From Vampirovibrionales bacterium (GTDB lineage Bacteria > Cyanobacteriota > Vampirovibrionia > Vampirovibrionales > JAJTHC01): 13,547 nucleotides of DNA. Below, one piece after another: positions 1 through 6,007 of this stretch; the first letter of the stretch is position 1, and every line of letters begins with the position of its first letter. The DNA is taken from NCBI GenBank assembly GCA_021299615.1, contig JAJTHC010000164.1, positions 1 to 13,547 of the forward strand. Reading direction: 5' to 3'. The translations under genes and the position numbers were made by a program. Below the pieces are notes generated by a model, which made no database searches, was not told where the DNA came from, and saw only the letters and a program-made list of their open reading frames with translations.

Positions 1-94
1 CGTTTAAATCTAATGCAAAACACCGCAATAATTCCCGAAATTTACGTTCAGAAATGTGCGACTGTTTATAATACTTGTTTTTGCCTGTAGTCAT
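1..94 (-). CDS. IS1595-like transposase, N-terminal fragment cut by the window edge
   Basis: Reading the minus strand from the ATG at 94-92 gives a 31-residue open frame that runs off the window. It starts MTTGKNKYYKQSHISERKF and continues RELLRCFALDLN. The pattern of a basic N-terminus followed by ISERKFRELLR.FALDL matches the start of IS1595-family (DDE/DDNK) transposases, where it opens a helix-turn-helix. The catalytic domain is off-window. A weak AGG lies about 13 nt before the ATG. The assignment rests on remembered family resemblance over a short stretch, so the family is moderately sure and nothing can be said about whether the gene is intact. Confidence 0.6.
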   Translation of the reverse strand, partial: MTTGKNKYYKQSHISERKFRELLRCFALDLN

Positions 95-139
95 AATGCT
101 TTAGCCTATCATAAAATTAGCTAAAGTTTACCAGACCCT
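1..139 (-). mobile_element. End of an IS1595-family-like insertion sequence
   Basis: The window edge holds what looks like one end of an insertion sequence. The transposase start is at 94-92 on the minus strand. About 45 bp upstream, on the minus strand from 138, lies GGGTCTGGTAAACTTTAGC, which has the look of an IS1595-type terminal inverted repeat. The opposite end is outside the window, so neither the inverted repeat nor the 8-bp target duplication expected for this family can be verified. The outer boundary is an inference. Confidence 0.45.
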
Positions 140-173
140 AGTTTTTATACATGGGTAAAATCCTTTAAAACAA

Positions 174-629
174 TTATGATTTTAATGTGTCCAAGGTCGC
201 CTGATAATGGGCAGCATGACGGGCTTCCACACTGGTTAAGCCCTTAAAACGTTTCGCTGCTTTTTTAAAGGTTTCCGCATGCAACGCCGATTCAGTCGCT
301 TGTTCGGCGAATTCTTTCACCGCTAAAGCATCGCCTTCTTCATTCGCCGTTTTTTCAAATTCAGGATACATATGCTTGCTTTCATAGAGTTCACCTTCAA
401 TGGCGATTTCAAGCATACGTTCGACGGTCAAATTTTCGCCAGCAAGCGTCAATTCTAAGTGAGCAAAGGCGTGTTGCGTTTCTTGTTGAGCGGTGGCTTC
501 AAAGACTTCAGCGACGGCTTCATTGCCTAGCTCTCGGCATTTTTTGGCAAAATACAAGTATCGACGGTTCGCCATCGATTCCCCTGCAAAAGCGGATTCT
601 AGATTGTCTTGGGTTTTATAGTGATTCAT
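174..629 (-). CDS. Rubrerythrin-type ferritin-like diiron protein (single domain)
   Basis: Rubrerythrins are cytoplasmic diiron peroxidases that reduce hydrogen peroxide and protect against oxidative stress. The 151-residue protein is a four-helix bundle with the expected iron-ligand pattern: E17 in AFAGESMANRRY, E49 and H52 in QQETQHAFAH, E79 and E82 in EGELYE, and E112 and H116 in ATESALHAETF. A second ExxH lies at E134-H137. In the classical family the last glutamate is three residues before the histidine. Here that position is Ser113 and the glutamate is one residue earlier, which may be normal for this single-domain subgroup. There is no C-terminal rubredoxin Cys4 domain, so electrons must come from a separate partner. 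The start is well supported by AGGAAG about 8 nt upstream and by a good promoter. Confidence 0.93.
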   Translation of the reverse strand: MNHYKTQDNLESAFAGESMANRRYLYFAKKCRELGNEAVAEVFEATAQQETQHAFAHLELTLAGENLTVERMLEIAIEGELYESKHMYPEFEKTANEEGDALAVKEFAEQATESALHAETFKKAAKRFKGLTSVEARHAAHYQATLDTLKS

Positions 630-664
630 ATAGGCTTCCTTTCATTATTCAGACGATACGTTCT

Positions 665-693
665 ATTATAACAGCTTCTTTTTATTGGGTCGA
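665..693 (-). promoter_or_regulatory. Sigma-70-type promoter of the rubrerythrin gene
   Basis: On the minus strand TCGACC (693-688, four of six matches to TTGACA) is followed after 17 nt by a perfect TATAAT (670-665), about 36 nt before the rubrerythrin ATG. Spacing and position are ideal. Confidence 0.7.
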
Positions 694-795
694 GAAGTTC
701 AGAAAATCGCAAGCTTTGAACTAGCACAAAATTTATCTAAGATTGTTTTTATACAAATACGCCCCGATGGCGATGCTCTCTCCCCGACCTCCCGA
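694..795 (+). other. Intergenic stretch with a possible DHH-phosphoesterase-like remnant
   Basis: The plus frame opening at 685 (TTG) reads KIVFIQIRPDGDALSPTS. This resembles the PDGDA(I/L)GS metal-binding motif of DHH/NrnA phosphoesterases, preceded by a hydrophobic strand. The frame then runs straight into the repeat at 796 and has no ribosome binding site. It could be a decayed gene fragment truncated by the repeat, or chance. No other gene was seen between 630 and 1247. The rest of that gap is occupied by two repeat copies (796-945 and 998-1146) and about 100 nt of AT-rich sequence before the next gene. Confidence 0.2.
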
Positions 796-945
796 TATAG
801 TATTTTAAATAATTTCCCCTACAGTGTCTATACTTTGTCGCTACGATTATTTTGTTCAGTCATGTAGGTCTATCTACATGACTGAACAAAATAATCTAGG
901 TTCCTAGAATAGTCTAATAGCTCATTTTATCTATAAAACACTATA
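796..945 (-). repeat. MITE-like palindromic repeat, copy 1 (diverged ends)
   Basis: First of six related elements in the window. It carries the family core acagtgtctatactttgtcg, in the opposite orientation to copies 3 and 4. Both outer arms have diverged from the family end TATAGCC, and the limits are set by TATAG and CTATA. The centre is a perfect hairpin: 22-bp arms at 846-867 and 874-895 around a six-base loop. In other copies this centre is imperfect. Confidence 0.75.
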
Positions 946-997
946 TGAGTCCTCGTTCAAAATAAGCCGTTGCTTTTATTGGAGATAGAAATTATAA

Positions 998-1146
998 TAT
1001 AACCAAGTAAATAATTTCCTGTACAGTGTTTATACTTTGTCGCTACGGTTATTTTGTTCTGTTATGTGGGTCTTTCTTCACGCCCTCACAAAATAATCTA
1101 GGCTCCTCGTCTAAGCTACTGTATAGAAAACTCTAAATTCGGCTAT
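998..1146 (-). repeat. MITE-like palindromic repeat, copy 2
   Basis: This copy has nearly the same core as copy 1 and ends of the form TATAACCAAGTAAATAATTT and AAACTCTAAATTCGGCTAT. At 149 bp it is the same length as the other full copies and lies in the same orientation as copy 1, 52 bp downstream of it. It ends about 100 nt before the start of the next gene. It has no coding capacity. Confidence 0.8.
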
Positions 1147-1247
1147 GAAAAAGCTTTAGGTCGTCGCATTTTTTTTGATTGAGCGACTTTTAAGCACATA
1201 GTCGAGTATGATCTCTTTCGATTGCTTCTCTGTATCCCTAATCTCTA

Positions 1248-2492
1248 ATGTATATGTGGAATATTATGCTTTTTTCGGATTCGTCGGTAGCTTTAAACTC
1301 ATTACCTGAACGAAGCTTAACGGCTAAGCGATTTGGTATTGCAGCTGAAGAATCTCCATCTTTTTATACCTCCATTCGAAAGATAAAAGATACCGAAAAT
1401 ACTAATAGGACGAATACGCTGATTCCTTCTCAAGAAACGTCTAAACGAGAAAAAAAATCAAATGAACAGGGAGGCTTTCAACAGTTTAAGCAACAGCTTG
1501 GCAGAATGTGGAAACGCTGGAAAAAACCCTTGCTACTGGTAGGTGGTGTTCTTACTGTTGGAACGTTAGGCACGGTTACTTTTTTCGCAGGGAAGCACTT
1601 CATTTATGAAAACGTCAAAACTTCGCTTATTCCTGAAAGAGAAGAACTGGGCTTCTTATGGGAACGCTTTCAAAACTTTCAAGACCTTGTTAATCAACAG
1701 AAGCAATCACAAGTCAAAAGTAATGGCATGGCGATTAAAGTTAAAGGAGGCTATGATTTAGTTGCCCTTTTTCAAGATGCCTTAGATATAGAAAAATTTA
1801 TTTATAACGAAATATCCGATGCCGACCGAAAGTCAAAAGCAAACACCATTATTAAGACGGTTTTAGATTATGCCTTAGATTATGAGCAAGATGTTTTGCC
1901 TACCTTGATCCGTCGCTTGCATAAGAGCCAACGACTTACTAGTATTTTAGACGAAACGAAATTGCCTCCCATTGAAACCCCGTTTAGAAAGTACATTCAA
2001 CAGCACAAATCCCTATTTGATTCAGATCCAATTTTAAAAGCCCCTTTCGCTCGATACGAAAATGACCGTAGAGCCGTGGAAGCCTTTAAAGCCTTTCATG
2101 TTTCAAAAGATGCTCAATATGCCGTACAAGAAGCACGACTGTTTCAGCAAAAACGGAAGGCGAATCAAGCCGAAAGCAATTTAGAAATCGCCTGTATGCT
2201 TGATTTGTACAGCACGTATTTAAAAGACTATCACCCCTCGGCGTTTCAAGCCCTAACGACTTTGGCGAAAAAATTGGAGAAGCAAAATCCTGCAGAAGCG
2301 TCTACCTTGATTCCTGAAGACTTAAAGGCTCTTACCCAAGCGACTCATTTGAATATAGCATTGTATCCGTGGGAAGTGAAAGAAGACCCGATTTATTTTT
2401 CACAATGCTTACGGGATTTAATGGACAAGATCATTTCCAAGCAAGATATTTCACCACAGAATCATGGTTACCACAAGAAAATGTATGGTTAA
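1248..2492 (+). CDS. Unknown single-pass membrane protein
   Basis: I do not recognise a family for this 414-residue protein. Residues 1-90 are hydrophilic and probably disordered, rich in Ser, Thr, Lys and Glu. A basic patch (RMWKRWKK, about 86-93) precedes one hydrophobic helix at about 94-115 (Leu, Val, Gly rich). By the positive-inside rule the N-terminus is cytoplasmic and residues 120-414 lie outside the membrane. That C-terminal part looks soluble and largely alpha-helical, with many Leu, Lys, Glu and Asp residues, and has no cysteine cluster or catalytic motif I can name. No clear Shine-Dalgarno precedes the ATG at 1248. In-frame ATGs at 1254 and 1266 are alternatives. The gene converges on flagellin, the two stops overlapping in TTAA, so a link to motility is possible but unproven. 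Confidence 0.75.
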   Translation: MYMWNIMLFSDSSVALNSLPERSLTAKRFGIAAEESPSFYTSIRKIKDTENTNRTNTLIPSQETSKREKKSNEQGGFQQFKQQLGRMWKRWKKPLLLVGGVLTVGTLGTVTFFAGKHFIYENVKTSLIPEREELGFLWERFQNFQDLVNQQKQSQVKSNGMAIKVKGGYDLVALFQDALDIEKFIYNEISDADRKSKANTIIKTVLDYALDYEQDVLPTLIRRLHKSQRLTSILDETKLPPIETPFRKYIQQHKSLFDSDPILKAPFARYENDRRAVEAFKAFHVSKDAQYAVQEARLFQQKRKANQAESNLEIACMLDLYSTYLKDYHPSAFQALTTLAKKLEKQNPAEASTLIPEDLKALTQATHLNIALYPWEVKEDPIYFSQCLRDLMDKIISKQDISPQNHGYHKKMYG

Positions 2493-3340
2493 TTTCCACC
2501 AATGAGCTTTAACGCCATGCTGGGTTGTGAATTGCTTTGCCCAAGCAAACTTATAGACGCTTGCTGAAGAATTTGATGTTTAATCATATTCGCTGACTCT
2601 TTGGCAACATCTACATTACGGACTCTGGCTTCACTAGCACTATAATTTTCAACTTGAATTTTTAAATTATTCGACGCATTTTGTAGACGGTTGCTCACCG
2701 CCCCCACCGAAGAGCGTCGATTATTGACTCGTTGCAGGGCGACATCAATTTTAGAAATGGATTGCAGTGCTGAAGCATTGGTACTTGCCCCCACTGTTGG
2801 ATTCGTTCCTGATTTAATGCCTAAGGTACTGGCGTTTAACCGCCCCACCGCACTATTGGTGGCTAAATCTAACACATTTGTGGAAGACGCACTTTCAGAT
2901 CCCATTTGCACTTTAAAACTGGTAAAACTCGACAGCACATTTTTCCCATTGAAAGACGTTCCATTGGCGATGCGGTCAATGTCATTGATCAATTGGGTCA
3001 TTTCTGTTTTAATCGCACTGCGTTGATCCGCCCCTAGCGTGTCATTCGCCCCTTGCACGGCAAGTTCACGCACACGTTGAAGATTTTCGGTAATGGTGGA
3101 AAGGGAACCGTCCACCGTGTTAAGCATGTTCATGGCGTCTTGCACGTTGTTGTCCGCTTGTTCACTGCCTCTGATTTGGGAACGTAAGCCTTGAGAAATT
3201 TGAAGCCCTGCGGCATCGTCGCTGGCTTTATTGATACGGTAGCCTGAAGCCAACATAGACAAGCTTTTATTATAATTTTTAGTATTCGCAGCAAGCATGT
3301 TTTGAACAAAAATAGAAGAGGTATCACGAATTTGCAACAT
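2489..3340 (-). CDS. fliC: Flagellin, short form
   Basis: Flagellin is the secreted subunit that polymerises into the flagellar filament. The 283-residue protein has the conserved N-terminal D0/D1 helices (NASDDAAGLQISQGLRSQIRG-like region at about 37-60, then NNVQDAMNMLNTVDG and TENLQRVRELAVQGAND). It also has the C-terminal D1/D0 (RVRNVDVAKESANMIKHQIL, ending in SLLGQSNSQPSMALKLIG). The middle at about 145-190 is short and Ser/Thr/Ala/Asn rich, so the exposed D2/D3 domains are essentially absent. The length is at the lower end for the family. No chaperone, cap or hook gene is adjacent; fliI lies more than 6 kb away. The ribosome binding site is weak (AAAGG just before the ATG). hag is a synonymous name. 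Confidence 0.95.
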   Translation of the reverse strand: MLQIRDTSSIFVQNMLAANTKNYNKSLSMLASGYRINKASDDAAGLQISQGLRSQIRGSEQADNNVQDAMNMLNTVDGSLSTITENLQRVRELAVQGANDTLGADQRSAIKTEMTQLINDIDRIANGTSFNGKNVLSSFTSFKVQMGSESASSTNVLDLATNSAVGRLNASTLGIKSGTNPTVGASTNASALQSISKIDVALQRVNNRRSSVGAVSNRLQNASNNLKIQVENYSASEARVRNVDVAKESANMIKHQILQQASISLLGQSNSQPSMALKLIGGN

Positions 3341-3375
3341 CGCCTTTGGTCTCGCTCTCTTTTTCTTTCGGGGTG

Positions 3376-3447
3376 GATAGATTTCTCTTGTAGAAGATCT
3401 ATCGACGAAAGCAGATTCGAGTATAAACGCTTGTTACAAATTGTTAC
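3376..3447 (-). promoter_or_regulatory. Flagellin upstream region: promoter candidates, hairpin, GTAAC direct repeat
   Basis: On the minus strand a TATACT (3425-3420) could serve as a -10. Alternatively TATA-N15-GTCGATAG (3425-3399) resembles a sigma-28 flagellar promoter (TAAA-N15-GCCGATAA), with two mismatches in the -10 and one in the -35. Two GTAAC half-sites exactly 10 bp apart (3447-3443 and 3437-3433) lie just upstream and recur before the gene at 12708. A 7-bp stem (3376-3382 with 3397-3403) overlaps the sigma-28-like box. None of these is proven. Confidence 0.35.
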
Positions 3448-3463
3448 TTATACCTAATTGAAT

Positions 3464-5050
3464 CTACGAATTGGTATTATACCGTCCAAACATCGATGCC
3501 CACTTGGCATCCACCTGAGCCTTGATGGCGTCGCTCATCTCGATTTCATTCGGCCATTCACGAGTAAAGCCTTCGCTTTCCCACTTCTTAGTGGCATCGA
3601 TGCCCACCTTACTGCCGTACGCCCAGATCGGCGTGGCGTGATCCAAAATATCCATCGGGCCTTCGGCGAACATCATGTCTCGCTTGGGGTCGGTATTGTT
3701 AAACACGTGCCACGCCACCGTGCTGACGTCTTGCACATCCACATGGCTGTCCACAATCACGACGTATTTGCTAAACATCAACTGCCCAAAACCCCACATG
3801 GCACTCATTACCTTGCGTGCATGCCCTGGGTAACGCTTCTTAATGCTCACCAGCACGCAGTTGTGAAAAACGCCTTCCCACGGCAGGTTCATATCCACAA
3901 TTTCAGGAATGAAAATCTTCAACAAGGGCAAAAATAACTGCTCGGTGGCTTTGCCCAAATAGCAATCTTCTTGCGGAGGCTTACCCACAATCGTGGTCAT
4001 GTAAATCGGATCCTTCCGATGCGTCATCGCCATGACGTGAAAAACAGGAAAGTCATCGGCGAGCGAATAATAGCCTGTGTGATCGCCAAAGGGCCCTTCC
4101 CAGCGGAGTTCATCATACAACACATAGCCTTCCAGCACGATTTCCGCATGGGCAGGCACGTCTAAATCAACCGTCTTGCATTTGACGGTTTCAACAGGGG
4201 CATTTTTGAGGAATCCCGCCAAAAGCAACTCATTCAAGCCCTTCGGCAACGGCGCCGTTGCACTATAAATCACCGCTGGATGCGCCCCTAGCACGACGGC
4301 GACTTCCAGCCTATCTTTCCCCGAACGTTTTGAGTTTTCGTAGATGTCGTTGCCGTCGTGATGCTTGTGCCAGTGCATACCTGTTGTGGCGTTATCGTAC
4401 TTTTGTAGGCGATACATCCCCACGTTGCGGTCGCCTGTGATACTGTCTTTCGTGAACACCGCAGGCAGGGTGATAAACGGTCCGCCGTCTTCAGGCCAGC
4501 AGGTCAACACAGGGATTTTATCGAGCATGGCTTGGGTAGGATCGGTAATGACGACCTCTTGGCAGGGAGCAATGCTTCCCTTGAATTGGCGAGGAAAAAC
4601 ATGCCGTAATTCCGTGTATTCAGGGAGCATGGCAACTTTGTCCCACATCGAACTTGATGAGAGAGCCGCAAAATCGGGCTTGGCGTATTTAGCGATGCGG
4701 GCTTGCAACTCTTCAAAGGAGCGTCCCCCCAATGCCATGAGCGTGCGTTCGTATGAACCGACGGCGTTGATCAAGACAGGCATGTCATAGCCTTCAACAT
4801 TGGTGAATAGCAGGGCTTTGTTTTGGCATCCTTGTGATTTGGAGACTCGGTCGGTGATTTCCGCAATTTCAAGGTGTGCGGAAACAGGTGTGTCAATCTC
4901 GATGAGTTCACCTGCCTCTTTTAATAGTTGGATGAACTCTCGCAGGTCTTTATAGGGTTTAACGAAGCGTTCATCAGGCATGGGGAACTTGGAAGAGGAA
5001 GGGAGTGGTTTTTCACTCAAAAACAAGCGAGCTAAAGCATCTAACATCAT
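3464..5050 (-). CDS. ubiD: UbiD-family prenylated-FMN decarboxylase (4-hydroxy-3-polyprenylbenzoate decarboxylase-like)
   Basis: UbiD enzymes use prenylated FMN made by UbiX to decarboxylate aromatic acids, in ubiquinone or plastoquinone synthesis and related pathways. The 528-residue protein is slightly longer than the usual 480-500. Visible family motifs are GDRNVGMYRLQKYD (about 206-219), MHWHKHHDG (225-233), EIVLEGYV (303-310) and the active-site block EGPFGDHTGYYS (318-329), so the cofactor and metal pocket appear intact. The first 23 residues are not family-typical, and Met24 (MPDERF) is a possible later start. The start at 5050 is supported only by a weak AGG. No ubiX or other quinone gene is adjacent, so the exact substrate is inferred. 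The base composition matches the conserved, GC-richer gene set. Confidence 0.9.
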   Translation of the reverse strand: MMLDALARLFLSEKPLPSSSKFPMPDERFVKPYKDLREFIQLLKEAGELIEIDTPVSAHLEIAEITDRVSKSQGCQNKALLFTNVEGYDMPVLINAVGSYERTLMALGGRSFEELQARIAKYAKPDFAALSSSSMWDKVAMLPEYTELRHVFPRQFKGSIAPCQEVVITDPTQAMLDKIPVLTCWPEDGGPFITLPAVFTKDSITGDRNVGMYRLQKYDNATTGMHWHKHHDGNDIYENSKRSGKDRLEVAVVLGAHPAVIYSATAPLPKGLNELLLAGFLKNAPVETVKCKTVDLDVPAHAEIVLEGYVLYDELRWEGPFGDHTGYYSLADDFPVFHVMAMTHRKDPIYMTTIVGKPPQEDCYLGKATEQLFLPLLKIFIPEIVDMNLPWEGVFHNCVLVSIKKRYPGHARKVMSAMWGFGQLMFSKYVVIVDSHVDVQDVSTVAWHVFNNTDPKRDMMFAEGPMDILDHATPIWAYGSKVGIDATKKWESEGFTREWPNEIEMSDAIKAQVDAKWASMFGRYNTNS

Positions 5051-5088
5051 GGCATACCTATTCGTGGATTTTGTTTGTATATGATTTA

Positions 5089-5094
5089 ATTATA
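5089..5094 (-). promoter_or_regulatory. -10 element upstream of ubiD
   Basis: A perfect TATAAT on the minus strand lies 39 nt before the ubiD ATG. The matching -35 (around GTTATA) is weak, so only the -10 is called. Confidence 0.45.
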
Positions 5095-5127
5095 CGCTAA
5101 AATAGAGAAATATAACGCCTTCAATAA

Positions 5128-5589
5128 ATAAGAGAGAGAAGCTCGCCCATAATACCCAACCACCCTGTTCAAAATTTAAAAGACGACAAATTTGGCGTTG
5201 GACATTTCGCTAAAAAAATAGTTGAAAAGCTATTGAGTCCAAACAATGATAGTTCCACAGCCATTGGGATTGTGGCTCCATGGGGTTATGGGAAAAGTAC
5301 GATTTTAAATTTCATGAAAGAAGAATTAGAAACATACCGCAACAAAGACAAGAACAAAAACAAAGTACTGTTTTTCGATTTCAACCCGTGGATATATTCC
5401 AAGCGAAGCAACTTAACGTCGGAATATATCAACACATTACAAAAGAAATTAGAGTTGAGAAACGAAAATGAAACATGGCAAGATTTAGCAGAAATACTAA
5501 AGGAATTACACCCCCTATTAACGCCCCCTTTATGGAAAAAATGGGAAGAAAAGGTAGGGGAACTTTTTGAAGCTAAAACTATCGACTAA
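5128..5589 (+). pseudogene. KAP-family P-loop NTPase remnant lacking a start and its C-terminal half
   Basis: KAP NTPases are large ATPases, often with membrane inserts, associated with membranes and with phage exclusion. The frame is open from 5128 after TAA at 5125. It reads NHPVQNLKDDKFGVGHFAKK, the usual start of a KAP domain, then Walker A GIVAPWGYGKST, and later VLFFDFNPWIYSKR as in the family. There is no in-frame ATG, GTG or TTG before the TTG at 5233, which lies inside the domain. The frame stops at 5589 after about 150 residues, while intact members usually exceed 400. The Walker B and sensor parts are missing. Repeat copies 3 and 4 lie close downstream. The sequence is AT-rich, unlike ubiD and mgtE. 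It most likely represents a decayed transferred gene. Confidence 0.75.
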
Positions 5590-5677
5590 ACATAAATGAT
5601 ACGAAAGGTGGAACCTCACTTCAAAAAAGTTTAAGACCCTTGATTTAAGTTATTGGGTAAAAAATACTGATAGGTGA

Positions 5678-5827
5678 TATAGCTGAATTTAGAGTTTTCT
5701 GTACAGTAGGCTAGACTAGGAGCCTAGATTATTTTGTGAGGGCGTGTAGACAGACCTACATAACAGAACAAAAGAATCGTAGCGACAACGTATAGACACT
5801 GTACAGAAAATTATCAATTCGGCTATA
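5678..5827 (+). repeat. MITE-like palindromic repeat, copy 3
   Basis: A full-length 150-bp copy with terminal inverted repeats. The left end is TATAGCTGAATTTAGAGTTT and the right end is AATTATCAATTCGGCTATA read forward. The inner arms TTATTTTGTGAGGGCGTG and cagaacaaaagaatcgtagc form the imperfect central palindrome. Orientation is opposite to copies 1 and 2. It lies in the otherwise gene-free stretch 5590-6007, whose first 88 nt show nothing recognisable. Confidence 0.85.
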
Positions 5828-5852
5828 CTTTCGTATTCATGGTTTAGATTTG

Positions 5853-6000
5853 TATAGCCAAGTTTAGAGTTTTCTGTACTTAGGCTATTCTAGGAGCCTA
5901 GACTCACAGATGGGTGATTGTACAGAGACGACCATAAGCACATCGAGAATCGTAGCGACCACGAAGAGACACTGTACAGAAAACTCTAAACTTGGCTATA
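5853..6000 (+). repeat. MITE-like palindromic repeat, copy 4 (best terminal inverted repeats)
   Basis: This is the clearest copy: 148 bp bounded by perfect 27-bp inverted repeats at 5853-5879 and 5974-6000 (outer 20 bases TATAGCCAAGTTTAGAGTTT). The interior differs from copies 1-3 and is shared with copy 6, so there are at least two subfamilies. It starts 25 bp after copy 3 and ends 7 nt before the mgtE stop codon. There its long stem could also serve as a transcription terminator. There is no coding capacity. Confidence 0.9.
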
Positions 6001-6007
6001 ATTGGTA

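Noticed and set aside
290..300. Rubrerythrin missing an iron ligand (Ser at the usual Glu position three before the last His)
   Set aside because: A glutamate sits one residue earlier and another ExxH (E134-H137) is present. I recall a similar pattern in single-domain rubrerythrins, so it is not safely a defect.
685..867. 60-residue open frame as a real gene
   Set aside because: It starts at TTG inside the rubrerythrin promoter region, has no ribosome binding site, and more than a third of it lies in the repeat.
3458..3937. Open frame on the plus strand within ubiD
   Set aside because: It is fully antisense to a well-supported UbiD gene, is rich in His/Arg in a way typical of shadow frames, and has no ribosome binding site.
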